Of a DNA stretch of 64,000 nt, positions 1 to 12,329 are shown piece by piece (the first letter of the stretch is position 1; every line of letters begins with the position of its first letter). The notes under the pieces are model-generated. The model was not told the DNA's origin. It saw nothing but the letters and a program-made list of their open reading frames with translations, and made no database searches. The position numbers were made by a program, and so were the translations under genes. Source of the DNA: Sipunculus nudus (Eukaryota > Annelida > Sipuncula > Golfingiida > Sipunculidae); assembly GCA_026874595.1 (NCBI GenBank), contig CM049310.1, positions 16,532,058 through 16,596,057 of the forward strand, written 5' to 3'.

Positions 1-2416
1 ATGTGCACTGATTTTGACAGGGGTGAATCAACTTTTTCACTGAAAGGGATGTGCAATAATACTGACAGAAGTTGGTGGACAGACCTAAATTTTGAATAAG
101 TAAAGAATTATAACAGTTACTTCAATCAGTAACAATAAAATCAGATAGGACAAATAAATTTTAAGAGATCATTAAATCATTATAGCATTTAATGCTGGAT
201 TTAATCCATCAATTCAAAAATCTGTTGTATGGAAAGGAAGGTAGTATTTGTTATGTTCTGAGATTTTCTAATATATTGATATAAATCTTCTTGAACCATT
301 AATCATAAAGAAGTAACCTTTAAGGCACAGTAATGTTTAAGAGAAGTTTGGCATGTTTCACATAAAGACAGACATCGAATTTCAGTGAAACCAATTCTGC
401 TGATAGTAGTCATTCCATCAAAAATTAAAGTGATTCTCTTTGAAATCTAATATATCGGACAGTTAAGAGTTCATGCATAATCATGAGTATACAAATAAAA
501 GATAGCAACAGATATAATATACTTAAGAGGAGGAGAAAGGGGACAAAACATTCCACTGAAACAGGTGTCTAGGTGGAGAGAGTGTATACAGGGAAGTAAT
601 CATTAAATAAATACTGACTTAAACAGTTACTGATATAATCATATAATTTCTTGATCAATTAATGATATCTGGCGCAATTTGTTCAGAAAGACTACAAAAT
701 ATTAGATGTTTTATATACAAGTTAATAATTTAATGTGTGTGTAAACCATTAATTGATATTCCACAAAAATACTGATCATATACATTTTCTTGTAGGCAGT
801 TCAGAAACCTCAGTTTATTTATTAAATAAAACTTCATATACAACATTCCCATAGTTAATAACCGTGTATACTAGTAGGTATGGTGAGTCAAGATTCTCTA
901 TACAGAAATACAAAAATAATATGATAGTAAATAAATTATGTACTGTTATAGGAATAACTCTACAAGACCCATGAATAATTTACATTCTTTTTAAAAGATC
1001 AGTTTGATCAGAAAACTGTTAAAAAAATCATCTTATTTTGACCTGAACAATTTCTACCAAGTGCATGCAATTGATCAGGGAAAGGAATAATATGGTGAAT
1101 TATTTCCTGTAAATTTCTTAATATCTCTCATTAATAATGACATACTAGAAGGATTATTTCATAGTTATAAATGATTACCAACCATAATCCTATTGAGTTT
1201 GCTATATTTTGTAAGGTACACAGCAGAAACAATATGCAATTTATCATCAAATCATAAAATCAGTTTTTGTATTAGTATAGCAGCTAATTAGGTAAATCAT
1301 TAAAAAAAGTACAAATAATTGACAAATTTATCAAAAAGTAATCTTATCTATCAGAATGATGGCACATGAGAGAATGTTTATACATTGTTCACCCTTCACT
1401 CCTTATGCAGTGACTATACAATGCAGTCATTTTATATCTCCTTTGCTTTAGCTGCTGCTTTTTACAGCAGAGTTTTCTGGGTTTCACCACCAGGCCTGGC
1501 ACAGGAATAAGAATTGTAATAAAAATTAGGAGAGCAAGGTATCAGATTGTGTATCCAACTCCAAGCTTTAAACAAGTCATGCCCAATCTCATTGGTTTGA
1601 TAAAACTCTTGGCCCTATGCAATGCCTAGTGGTGAAACCTGAAAAACCTTGCTAAAAAAAGCAGCAGTTAAGGTGAAGGAGTGCTGGAATGACTGCAGTG
1701 GCAAAGCACTGTGTAACTGACACTCAGCCAGAACCTTAACTTATTTGCTCTGACAACACTAGGTGGCAGCACTAGCAATGATGGCATTCAGCTGGCAATT
1801 GTGTACAAGTCTGATTTTCCTGCAAAGTAGGCCATGTTTCAACCTGTCACTGCTTGTCTGTCAGTCAGCAGGGTTACACTACTGAAGTGGTTTAAGAAAA
1901 ATGTTGGAGGGTGTGAAATGGAAAACTGAAAACCAAATTCCATTTTGTGCAAATCTGGTCAAATAGGACAGATCCAGCAGGACAGTTTTAATTTGGCGGA
2001 GGTATGGGCTCTACAAAGGGCCATTCTGTTTAAACATTCTCTCACAGTAAGAATCATTGGTATAACATATAAATACATAAAATGGACTTCACAACAATAA
2101 TGACAATGATAATGCTACACTCCATACAACAGACTGTATAGGAGATAGGTATTGGTTTTCTAATCATAAACACAATACAAAAAGCAAAATTTATCGCCTG
2201 GCACTGTTTATCACAAATTGTCAGCAAATTTTGTTTGAAATATTCTTTAAAGGAGATGTAATTATCCCTTGTTTTGTTAATTTATGATATCAACATTTAG
2301 TAAAACCCCACATGATAGTCAATTATGATTCAGTATTCCTGATGAGATGTTAATTATGTGTAGCAGGGCACCACAAAGCACCTGTTAGTGACTATCAATA
2401 AAAACAAATAACTCAC
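1..2416. other. AT-rich presumed intron/intergenic DNA
   Basis: Apart from the foldback repeat near 1.4-1.7 kb and a CTCF-like motif at 1756-1769, I see no exon, RNA gene or clear repeat. It should contain, or lead to, the missing downstream exons of the minus-strand C8orf34-like gene, but none had a recognisable protein match. Confidence 0.4.
1395..1740. repeat. Foldback (MITE-like) inverted repeat
   Basis: Two arms face each other: the left (about 1395-1500) contains ACTCC, GCAGTGACT, CTGCTGCTTTTT and GGGTTTCACCACCAGGC; the right (about 1610-1740) carries the reverse complements of the same blocks, including GCCTAGTGGTGAAACC and AAAAAGCAGCAG. The arms are diverged but collinear, with a loop of about 110 bp. 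No coding content was seen. It lies in the presumed downstream intron of the C8orf34-like gene. Confidence 0.6.
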
Positions 2417-5400
2417 CCTCCTCAGAGCGTTGTGGTCTGACCTTCTTACTATTAGTCTGCCAGGGTTTCTCATAAGTCTTGGCTGGTCCATCTCCTTACA
2501 TGAAGAAAATCACTTGCTGTTGCAATACATTTTAAGTAAATCTAAATAAAATTTCCATATATTTATCTTTTTTTTCAGGAGTTAGTTGTCTATTTTTTTT
2601 CTTTTGAACAACTGCATTGAAGTGCTCATAGTTGGCTAGCAGCTGCTGCCCCCTTCTGGACAAATGTAGTATTACAAGACCTAACATTTGAATGTGAACA
2701 TGATGAAAGAATTACTTATTCCATTCAACAGTCATAGAAAAAATGTCGAAATGATGTGAATTCTTGAATTCAATAAAAAAATGACTAAATATTGAATGTA
2801 TATCTTCATTAAATGCAAAAACCACCAAAAAACAATGAATTGTTAAGCCAAGGAATATGTATTAATGCATAAAATTTTTTCCTTAAATTGATAATTGATA
2901 AAATTAACAAGGGACCCATGGGTCACGGCGCTCAGCTGTTATATATGATAAAAAATATGATTTGGGAAAGAGGCATATGCTGGTTTTGTGTGGTAATAAA
3001 TATAAGCTTTATTATGAGCTGTTGGTGTTTAGCTTATGTATGATTTTGATAGTATCTTTGGAGACAGGGGTGAGGACTGATTTCATTTATTTTATTAACA
3101 AATGGAGTGCTATTGTCACACAGATTTTGGCTTGGCCATATAACTTATAAGCAGCACATATAATAAAAGAGTTTAACTATTTATTAAAATTTAATAACAA
3201 ATATTGTGCCAATATAATTTTTATTAAAAATAATAAGAGAATCATGATTTTTTTTAATAAAATATAACTGAAATAATTATTAAAATAATATTATAGAATA
3301 TATGCATTCATGAATACATTTTGAAAGTATTTGCACTGGTATTCAAATACTTTCATTTTTACCTGAATTCCCATTCTTTTGCAAGAAATTTTATAATGGA
3401 GTACATATTCATATTTATATTCATATACATTTGCAAAGTATTTGCACCAAGTCTTGTATTTATTCAGTTTTAGCCAAACAATGATGTTGAGAATCCAGAA
3501 TATAAACAAAGGACCCATGGGTCATGACAAAAGTTTGAAATTTTTGCAAATGCAAAATATGAAAAAAATTCTATTGTAATGTTTTTCATTTATATAAGCA
3601 TATGAGAAGCTAAGAGGAAAGGGTCCTCCTACTCGGTTATAGTAAAGTTCTCAATACATGATTGCAAACTAATACTCTGAAAAGACTGTCATGAAGAAAA
3701 ACAGTAAAAGTTTTGAGATACTGTGATGCATATGAAAAATTTACAGATGGACAGGCAAGTGGACAGAATGGACTAATACCTTCATTTCACTTTCAAGGTT
3801 ATAATGCATTTAAGTTTATATATAAGCCTATTTTTTTAGCATATCCACTTTTTTCATTAATATTTTTTATCTGATTCATTTTTTTTTATTTACAAGTGTT
3901 ATAAATTTGTAATATAAAAGTGAAAATATAAGTTAAAATATTAGAATTCTAAGTTGCAATCATTATATATCCAGATTGTAGCTCACTTTGGGTCATGTTA
4001 TGCATACACATATATTTTATTATTTTTAAATCAAATGTTTAAACTGAATGTAAAAGAAAATAATGCAACAACATGGCATTTACAAAATTATTCCTTGAAT
4101 TCCTATTAAAAAGTTTTGCACATTGGAGTTTTCAGGACATGCTTAATTTTATTCACCAAAATAAAATAAAAGATTCAGTAAATTTGATAAAATAAAAACA
4201 TCTTTTCAAAGTATACACACTGTTGGTTGAATGAGGGACAAACAATATCATTATGCTAATTACAATCTCAGCTATAATTAATAACTGGAATTAATAGTCA
4301 ATTTCACATCTGGTGAAGTTTTACTCTTCTGAAGTAAAGCATTACTTATCTGATGAACATCAACACTTTCAGAGCAATACATCACTTTGTGGACACAATT
4401 AAATGTGCACTTTAATCATTGTAACCCTGGTGGTACAATACAAAATCTAAAATGTAGCATGTCCAAGAATAAAATAAAATACAGAAAATTATAACATTCA
4501 TCTAGTTTATGCACCAGCTGGGGGGGGGGAAGTGCAGTGCAGAGGAGAAGCCTGCTAGTAGTGGCCAAGCTGGGTCAAGGCAAGCTGCCTGGGGTGGGTT
4601 ACATAATGCAAGTGAAGGCTGTACTACTAGGTGGGCCAGATGTAAACAACACTTGACATGGTGTATGAAAACTTGAATAAAAGCTACTCTTTTCAAACAA
4701 TTTCTTTGAAATTTCAGATTTTAAAAGATTAAATCCTTATGTATATATGCTGTGAAAATTAAATCAACAGTGCTTACAGGGAAAAAATGTGCCACTGCCA
4801 AAGTTGGACAAAATTTAAGGTATTGATTTTTTATTTATGCTAATAACTTGAAAAATTTGCAAAATTCAGATCTTTTTTTGGGCAAACAATTGAATCTTGA
4901 TTAAATAAAGTTATATTCCTGAAAAAAAGTCTTCAGCTTCAGCAATTCTCATGTGAAGTGAGCAAATATATTTCCTGATTTTTAAAAAATTGCATTATAT
5001 TTGGGCCTATAACTTCAAAATAATACCCAATACTGACCTAATTTTTGGTATGTGCATAGAAAATGTATGGAAGAATATGAATACTAAATATGATCAAAAA
5101 CAGATCATTGGTTTTGATATTAGGCAGACTTGAAGTGTAACAATTGCTTTTTTATGGAAAACGGAGGTTTTTCCTTGATATCTCTAAGGAACGAAGTTCT
5201 AATGACCCAATTTTCTGTATGGTAGGAGATTTTGGGGACATCTAATGGTATGCAGAATTTAAGATTCGTAGGTCCAACGGTTTTAAAACGTGCCCTGTTA
5301 ACGGCCGGACGGACAAAGGACCACGACTATAGCTCAGATGACTTATAGTCAGCTGAGCTAATAAAATTGATAATTGATAAAATGGACTTCTTAACTGGAA

Positions 5401-7358
5401 TATTTAGTGGTAATGTTGTCACACCTGAAGCCCAGGTAGCAGACTGACTGACAGGTCTTCTCTCTGGGCTGCTGGGTCGCTGTGTGGCTGTAATGAAGAA
5501 TAAGTGACACAGAGTTACAATTAAACCTGAACTTTAAATATAAAAATATGCTGTCAAAGAATGTAATACCAGTATCCTAACATAACCTGATGTGTCTGAA
5601 AGTGTCTGAATGTGGAAATATAAGCTATAATCTGACGCGTTTTTATGCTTTCTGAATGAAGCCGACAGTATATATGGCTTTTTGGAGTCCTTACTGAACA
5701 AAGGATTGCCCTACCCTCATTTCAATTACGCTCCTGAGGCAGTGGAAAACATGAGCTTCTAAAGAAGCTACTGATTAAACTGCTGCCTGGTAGGACCAGT
5801 TATGATGGACTTAGACACCAGAAGGCTGGTCGTTGTCTGCTGAAAAACATTGAGTGTATGATGTGATCAGTGGCCAACTAAATGCCAGTTATCAAACACT
5901 CGACAGGCTACATGGCTCCGCCCATAGCTGTGCTTCAAGCGCTGCTTGATGACAGTTTAAGGTTACTCTTAGTAAATAATAGGTCAAATTTTGCTCCCTC
6001 TTTTTTTTTACATCATCGACCAATTATGTCATTAAGACTATGTTAGCGTAGCCATGTATCCAAAACGGTTACTGTCAAAATTGATAAAACTTTTTTTTTG
6101 TAGTTTCTTTGAATTTTTCTCTTCCTTTTTCTAGCTATCATGTAGTGACCAGTTTTTGTCTATATCTAGGATATCTGACACTTACCACTTTTACTTTTTC
6201 TCATCACGCCTGTCCTGGTCCCCTGAAACAAAGGATCATCCAGATACAGGAGCATGTTAAGAGAGCACATGTTAGCCAGCCTGAGGATGTAAAACTGGTG
6301 TACTCGTGGTACAATAAATAACCAAATATAGGAGTTACTGAGGTACAATTAATGTTTACCTCAAATTGTAAATGAGGCATTTTTTATACTAAGCTGGACA
6401 AGTTTACAAGGTTGTATTTAAATATGGATAACTGAAAATAAAGACTAGTAAAACTGATGTCATAGTAGAGAAGTCTGTCCTGATGATGATGTGTGTGAGA
6501 AAGGGACGAAAAGGGGAATAAAAATGCACATAAAATGTTTAAGATTATTAATAATTTGTTAACATTTAAAGAATGAATGGCTTTGGATTTAATCTTATGA
6601 CATTACAACCAAAAGGTCTGTTACCATTCTATCTGCTTTCCTCTGTAGAACTCTGAGAAGGAAAGGAATGGGCTCATCTGGCTGATCACTGATTACCTTG
6701 GCCATCAGCTCCTGAAAAAAGATTGTAAATATATACTCTTTGAACAACATTGTGCTAGATATTAAAGGTACAGGAACAGGCCATTCATTTCAAAAGTTAC
6801 AGATATGTTGCTGCCACTAAGGCAAAATAATGTTTGTTCTGAAACAGGATTCACACATTGATGAACCAATCTTCACTTATTTCAATAAGGACATCAGAGA
6901 TAAACTAAAATTTTATACCATTATGTAACTATTTGTTTTCAAAATTTATTTAATTATTCTGCTTCAATGATAATTACAATGTTTCTTTGCCAAATTTGAA
7001 AACTTCATGATTTTTGTTTATATAAACTATCAGTGGTATGAATTTTAAGTAGTATAAAAAGACCATATACTTTAAAAGTTTTGAGTTTCTATAATATGTA
7101 ACATTGATTTCTATTGATAATTTCAAATTGAGACAAAATGAATAACATACACAAATGCTGTATATAAGATGTCTCAATCTTCAGTGTTCATTAGACAAAG
7201 CTAGACTGGTGGTCTTGAAATTAAAATAAATTGATCATGCCATCTTTAAAAGTTTAATTAGTACTGCATCAAAGAAAAATGGAACTATGAATTACCTCAA
7301 ATAGAGGGCCAATTTTGTGTCTGTGAAGGTATTCCTGTACTCCCGGTTGACCTGCCAT
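2417..7358 (-). CDS. C8orf34-like protein with N-terminal RIIa dimerization/docking domain (partial, 5' part of gene)
   Basis: Four coding exons were read on the minus strand: 7358-7296 (start codon, 21 residues), 6711-6625, 6222-6186 (a 37-bp microexon) and 2494-2417. Phases join as 0, 0, 1, 1 with AG acceptors and GT donors throughout. An in-frame TAG just upstream of the ATG supports this start. The first exons encode VQEYLHRHKIGPLFE then ELMAKVISDQPDEPIPFLL, the pattern of an RIIa/Dpy-30-type docking domain, which in its family dimerizes and binds amphipathic anchoring helices. Exon four encodes KTYEKPWQTNSKK, matching from memory the Y-x-KPWQ-x-N-x-KK block that follows this domain in vertebrate C8orf34 (function poorly known). 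The end of exon two is the least certain; the donor after Met at 6625 was chosen because it keeps phase 0. The gene continues left of 2417, where I could not identify further exons. The large intron 2495-6185 holds a composite mobile element. Confidence 0.78.
2905..5363 (+). mobile_element. Composite satellite-family element (copy 1) with 20-bp flanking duplication
   Basis: The sequence AAATTGATAATTGATAAAAT occurs at 2885-2904 and again, identical, at 5364-5383, bracketing this block. The left end has AACAAGGGACCCATGGGTCA then GCTCAGCTG (2907-2939). The right end has GTGCCCTGTTAACGG, GGACGGACAAAGGACC and a hairpin AGCTCAGATGACT-TAT-AGTCAGCTGAGCT (5331-5359). GCTCAGCTG near the left end and CAGCTGAGC at the right form sub-terminal inverted repeats. 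A second left-end-like motif lies inside at 3507-3528. The interior is AT-rich without the 336-bp monomers, apart from end-related sequence at 5190-5300, and has no convincing ORF, so the copy is non-autonomous. Confidence 0.65.
5331..5359 (+). other. Terminal hairpin of the satellite-family element
   Basis: AGCTCAGATGACT pairs with AGTCAGCTGAGCT across a TAT loop with one mismatch. The same hairpin occurs at 13808-13836. It sits at the right end of the element, 4 bp from the flanking duplication. Confidence 0.75.
5726..6055 (+). repeat. R1 interspersed repeat, copy 1
   Basis: This block matches three other blocks in the window (22480-22795 plus; 24894-25190 and 25707-26010 minus). Shared landmarks are ACGCTCC.GAGGCAG.GGAA, GCTTCTAAAGAAG, TTAGACACCAGA, GGCTCCGCCCATAGCTG, CTTCAAGCGC.GCTTGATGA and TGTTAGCGTAGCCATGTATC. 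This copy is the most diverged and lacks the extension seen to the right of the 22.5-kb copy. Confidence 0.8.
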
Positions 7359-8469
7359 CTTGTATCTCTATCTGAAATATGTATAATAAAATTAATGTAT
7401 ACGGTTAAGTTAATTCTTTACAGCTAACAGAGAAACAGAGCTATGGAAGAGGTAGAACAACAGGAAAGGTTTAAGGCAGTCGAGATTACCTGGAGTACAA
7501 ATTCTGTAAGACATTTTAGGAAATAAGCTTTAAATTAAATTATATTTATTAATTTAAAATAGCTTTTTCAGTAATATAAGACTAATATTCTCAAATGGTG
7601 GACATAAAAGAACATGAAATGTACATAAAATCAGGAATATATACATTCTGGAATTTATAAAATATGTATTGAAACAGTAAAATGATAATAAAAATAATAA
7701 GTTATTAGAACTTCCTTCAATACTTGTCAAATTTAAATAATTATTTACCCAACCATTGATATTAAATAAATTCTATATAATCTCCAGACACTTACAGCAA
7801 TTCCAGTGACTTGAACCCCAAACCATCCATGGTTTACAAAATAATAATGGTTTGTGGTTATATTTTAGCTATATCAATCTTTATGTAAGAATTAGTTGAC
7901 AATAAATTTTATTATGATTTTTTGTGTGTTTGACTCAGATTAAATGTATGAAATATTATGTTAACAGTTACAGTGATATAAGGATATACATCGGCTTATA
8001 TATTGTTAGACAGAGTGTCCGTCTCTATAATTTAAGGCTTACTAAGTAGGCTAATATATTGTATGCCTCATAAGATAATCATGACTTATTTTTTTATTTA
8101 TTGTTCTTTTAATTATTATAAAGTATATACTGTACTCTGCCACGACCAAAACACACTCTATGACGAGTTTATGTTTGCTCTGCATAATATTAATTTAATA
8201 ATAATGATTAAGTGTATGTTTTGCCTTTTGGCCAGGATTTTAAAAACAATACATTTACATTGAGTTATGTTTAAAATTTTGTCTTTTTGGGGAATTAAAT
8301 TTTACTCATTGACTAAATATCATATTAACTGAACTGATCAATAAACTTAAATAAATGATTTTATCCAACAAACCTTGTCCCGCGGCTGTAACCAGTGCAA
8401 GCAGATACCTGTTCAGGTGGAAGCCATTTGTAAACAAAGCTTTGCAAAGCCAGGTAATGACCAATCAGC
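7359..8469. other. Intergenic AT-rich DNA upstream of the C8orf34-like gene
   Basis: No exon, RNA gene or structured repeat was recognised. The segment up to about 7.8 kb may hold the promoter or a 5' untranslated exon of the C8orf34-like gene, since an acceptor-like TTTCAG lies 13 bp before its ATG on the minus strand. Confidence 0.35.
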
Positions 8470-9182
8470 GGGTCTGTCTAAAACGCGGAGAATCCGCGGA
8501 GAGATGGAGAATTCGCGGAGAATTCGTGGAGAATTTGCGGAGAGTTTTTATTCGCAATGATACTCTTAAATACACATTAAAATCACTTAATATCTGCAAC
8601 TATATTACTCTTAACATATTCGTTCACTGTTACATGACCAAAATAATTTAAAATCTGTACATTCACGTAACATTCAGCTCTCTCTGTTGTTTGGGCAAGC
8701 AAGTTCTTCTCCGATAAGATTTTATTTGTGCCACGCCAGTGACAACGAATAGCATCAGGAGACTGTAGGCCATTTGTCATTGCAAACGCAGTTGATTTTT
8801 GTTTCATTCCATAAATTAAAAAAATTGAACATTTTAAACAGAGTTTGATGCAAAAGCACTTGGTCTCTTAAATTTAATTGTTTCAGTTCAGGGATGAATT
8901 TGTTGACACCATTTACTATCATATGATAAAACAAAATTTTCTCCTGCAATACCAAAGCCTAAATATAATGCAACTGTAACGATTGGGACTGAATGTTAAT
9001 GTGGCTTAGGAGAGTGTTCGAAGACAAGGTTGGGTTTGATAAAAAAAGAGTAATAAGTGGTTTCATTTAAAATGTGCATTTGTCTTTAAAATAAATAAAA
9101 CAATCAATGAAATGGTTTTGTGAAGATTGTACAAATAATTTCTTTACTATTGCTGTATGTATGTGTACATTGTGCTATATTT

Positions 9183-9222
<40 letters not shown>

Positions 9223-9916
9223 GTACTTTGTATCGTTATGGTCAGAAAGAAGTTTGGTGTATTTTGTACAGACTATAAAAAATATAATTCTTAACTGTAA
9301 TCACAATATATATTTACTATTTTTTCTTTTATTTTATATAAACCTTATGCCAAGTTGATTCATTAGCTTAAAGGTAAACTCATTGTTTGTGTAAAAAGTC
9401 AAATGTTTGTGTTTCATTTTTATTTGTGCATCTAAATTGGGTCCATTAATTCACTCTAAATGGTGATAGTGTTTTTTTATCTATCAATAACTGTAGGTAA
9501 AAGTATATGATTAATTTCTTATATTATATATTTCGTTCACCACCTGTAAATTTGATACACCTGCATGGTTTTGTTATGGTTTGCACAATAAACTGTTGAA
9601 AATTAATTTAAGAGTGTTGCGGTTTCGTGTTAAGATCTGTCAGTGTCGGCTGGTGACTCAGACGGGTATTACATTTTACGTAACACATTCACCTGGGGGC
9701 GAGTCCACATTGTTAAGCATAAAATGCTCAGTTATATACAGATTTTTCAATTATTTCGGTAATTTAACAGTGCGGAAAAATGTTAAGTGTAATATAGTTG
9801 GAGATTTTAAGTGATTTTTAAGTGTATTTAAAAGTATCATTGCATATAAAAACTCTCCGCAAATTCTCCGCGAATTCTCCATCTCTCCGCGAATTCTCCG
9901 CGTTTTAGACAGACCC
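8470..9916. mobile_element. MULE-like element with ~190-bp terminal inverted repeats and 9-bp target duplication
   Basis: The ends are GGGTCTGTCTAAAACGCGGA at 8470 and its reverse complement ending at 9916. CCAATCAGC flanks both sides (8461-8469 and 9917-9925), a perfect 9-bp duplication. The arms (8470-8660 and 9725-9916) match throughout with scattered changes and each carries four to five direct copies of GCGGAGAATT-type 11-12-mers. The interior contains an (ATT)n tract at 9186-9223 and no recognisable transposase. Long inverted termini, a leading G and a 9-bp duplication are typical of Mutator-like elements; a foldback element is the alternative. Confidence 0.75.
9186..9223. repeat. (ATT)n microsatellite
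   Basis: About a dozen perfect TTA/ATT trinucleotide units inside the MULE-like element. Confidence 0.95.
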
Positions 9917-10190
9917 CCAATCAGCGGACCTCGGAATATAGTTAACAGGTGGTATATTTTGACGGATGTCACGTAAAATATTATTACCATCATAACTGTT
10001 GGTTTGTTGTTGGAACTGAGTGTCCATGCAGTGAACCTGTTTATTAAAACAAATTTCTCTAATAAAATCCGTGTATCTGAGTTAAAACATTTCCAACGAA
10101 GATCAGGTAGGGAGGAACACTCCATACGTAAATGTATACGAGGGCACTTGGCTCAGTAGGGTGTAATTACTGAAGGAAATGGTATTTGTA

Positions 10191-11620
10191 ACCGCCAAAA
10201 CGAAGTTTTGCGGATACTATGTTTTTGACCGGGTTCCGCCGCCGCCGCGTTCGTTTCCGGAGAACTCCTCTGAGACTACTGGACGGATTTTTTTCCGAAA
10301 CTTACACAAATTATCGGGTAACATGTGAACTGGTGCCTAACCAAGTGACCTTGACCTCTGACCTTTCCTCTCTGCCCAGCGTCCGTTTCTACACATAAAC
10401 CCACTCCGGACTCGTTCAACCAATCAGGAAATTATTTTTACACAAATGTAGCCCTTGGATAGCTTAATTTATATTACAAAAATGGTGGCTCCACCTGCCG
10501 CCATTTTTGCACAGCGTCCATCTGTTTGTCTGCCTTAGGTTAAAATCACTCATATCTCTGCAATGGTTTGACCAATTACCTGTAATGTGGCATGCGTATA
10601 CATCCTGGATAGCTTTCTTGATTTTATGACAGGATGCGCCCCCTACATCCACGTTCAGACTGCAGACATTAATGCTTATATCTCGATCCGGACTCGTTTG
10701 ACCAATCAGGAAAAGAAATTTACATTATACATAAATGTAGCCCTTGGATAGCTTTATAACATACACGAAAATGGTGGCGCCACCTGCCGCCATTTTTGCA
10801 CAGCGTCCATCTGTTTCTCTGCCTTGGGTTAAAATCATTCATATCTCTGCAGTGGTTTGACCAAATAACTGTAATGCGGCATGCGTATACATCCTGGATA
10901 GCTTTCTTGATTTTATGACAGGTGGCGCCATCTACATTCACGTTCAGGCTGCAGACATTAATGCTTATATCTCGATCCGGACTCGTTTGACCAATCAGGA
11001 AAAGAAATTTACATGAATGTAGCCCTTGGATAGCTTTATAACATACACAAAAATGGTGGCGCCACCTGCCGCCATTTATGCACAGCGTCCATCTGTTTGT
11101 CTGCCTTGGGTTAAAATCACTCATATCTCTGCAGTGGTTTGACCAAATTACCTGTAATGCAGCATGCCTATACATCCTGGATAGCTTTCTTGATTTTATG
11201 ACAGGTGGCGCCATCTACATTCACGTTCAGGCTGCAGACATTAATGCTTATATCTCCGGACTCGTTTGACCAATCAGGAAGAGAAATTAACACAAATGTA
11301 GCCCTTGGATAGCTTTATAACATACACAAAAATGGTGGCGCCACCTGCAGACATTTTTGCACAGTTTCCATCTGTTTGTCTGCTGTGGGATAAAATCACT
11401 CATATCTCTGCAGTGGTTTGACTTTTCCACATGAAATTTTGCATGTGTATACATCTTGGATAGTTTCTCGTTCAAATAACAGGTGACCCCACCTACAATC
11501 CATTCTAATATGTAACACATGTAACTCTATTTCCCCTTGCAACTCAATCCATGCCTCACTTCACCTGTCCTTCTCTGATTTTGGCGGATACACGTCACCT
11601 GTCGACTGCCCGTATTCTAG
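10191..11620 (+). mobile_element. Non-autonomous Helitron-like element, copy A
   Basis: The left end reads (T/A)CCGCCAAAACGAAGTTTTG CGGATACTATG and the right end TTTTGGCGGATAC...CCCGTATTCTAG followed by T. Copy B (59263-60430, inverted) shares both boundaries exactly and has TC at the left end after an A, so ends are 5'-TC...CTAG-3' inserted between A and T, as for Helitrons; copy A has AC instead of TC. The left end folds into a hairpin (CCGCCAAAAC/GTTTTGCGG). The interior holds GCC-rich sequence, then about four ~280-bp direct repeats. Confidence 0.6.
10440..11475 (+). repeat. ~280-bp tandem repeats inside Helitron-like copy A
   Basis: Four units recur, each with GTAGCCCTTGGATAGCTT, ACACAAAAATGGTGGC, CCACCTGCCGCCATTTTTGC, CAGCGTCCATCTGTTT, TCATATCTCTGCA and CATCCTGGATAGCTTTCTTG. 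Most units contain one or two GGTGGCGCCA-type palindromes. The last unit (from about 11290) is the most diverged. Open reading frames in this block are by-products of the repeat. Confidence 0.85.
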
Positions 11621-11835
11621 TTTTTCTAGGTGTTAACGTCAATATTCTTTCAGAACATCATATAGCAGTCCTTAACTTAACTATACAACCATTTTAGTTT
11701 CAGACACTAATGTTTATTAAAAGTAATCAGTATATCAGCTGATAATTTACATATGTGTGCACTGACTCCAGCTTAACTTCATTGCCCGTTAGTTTAAAGT
11801 GACACATTAATAAAGAATATCACACATTGTTTGTG

Positions 11836-12024
11836 TTATTTGTTAATTAATACAAACTTGTAATCATGATTGTAATCATGATAAATTTGTAAAAGTAATT
11901 GTAATCGTAATCAATAACATTCGTATTTTATTGTAATCGTAATTGTAATCACATATTTTAAAAGTAATTGTAATCGTAATTGACTACCTTTAGTACAATA
12001 TAGATGTAATCGCCCAAACCCTGG
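11836..12024 (-). mobile_element. hAT-type terminal fragment with GTAATCGTAATT repeats (tentative)
   Basis: Many GTAATCGTAAT/GTAATCATG repeats end at ATCGCCCAAACCCTGG near 12019; read on the minus strand this is CCAGGGTTTGGGCGAT. Such termini with sub-terminal GTAATC repeats occur in hAT elements. The opposite end was not located, so the call is weak. Confidence 0.3.
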
Positions 12025-12329
12025 TCGTGAGAAGGAAGTACGTAGGCCTACCTGGTATCGGTACCAAGCTGTACCTAGAATTAAAGTACCTTTACCTTGT
12101 ATAAGATACTCCAGGTACTAATATGATACCAGAAATGGACATCAGAGCTGTCACCCCTGTCAGGACAGTTACCTTCCACAGACAGGGGTAATTACTAGGC
12201 CTTTGATCATCCTTGCAGCCTTTGAGTGGGCTAGGGCTATAGTAGCGGCATGCTGGCCTATCTCCAGCCACTACACAGGGAGTTCATTGTGGCATTATCA
12301 GAAATTACCAGTTCATTTGAAAAAAATGC

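Noticed and set aside
2561-2680. Minus-strand open stretch reading LSRRGQQLLANYEHFNAVVQ
   Set aside because: Looks protein-like but matches no family I know, does not fit the phase of the C8orf34-like exons, and overlaps a CTCF-like motif and a poly-purine tract.
6109-6321. Plus-strand 70-aa frame ending EDVKLVYSWYNK
   Set aside because: It overlaps the opposite-strand microexon at 6186-6222, which is explained by splice sites and phase.
10464-11520. Minus-strand frames with repeated SNHCRDMSDFN-type residues
   Set aside because: They track the ~280-bp repeats of Helitron-like copy A and drift in frame between units.
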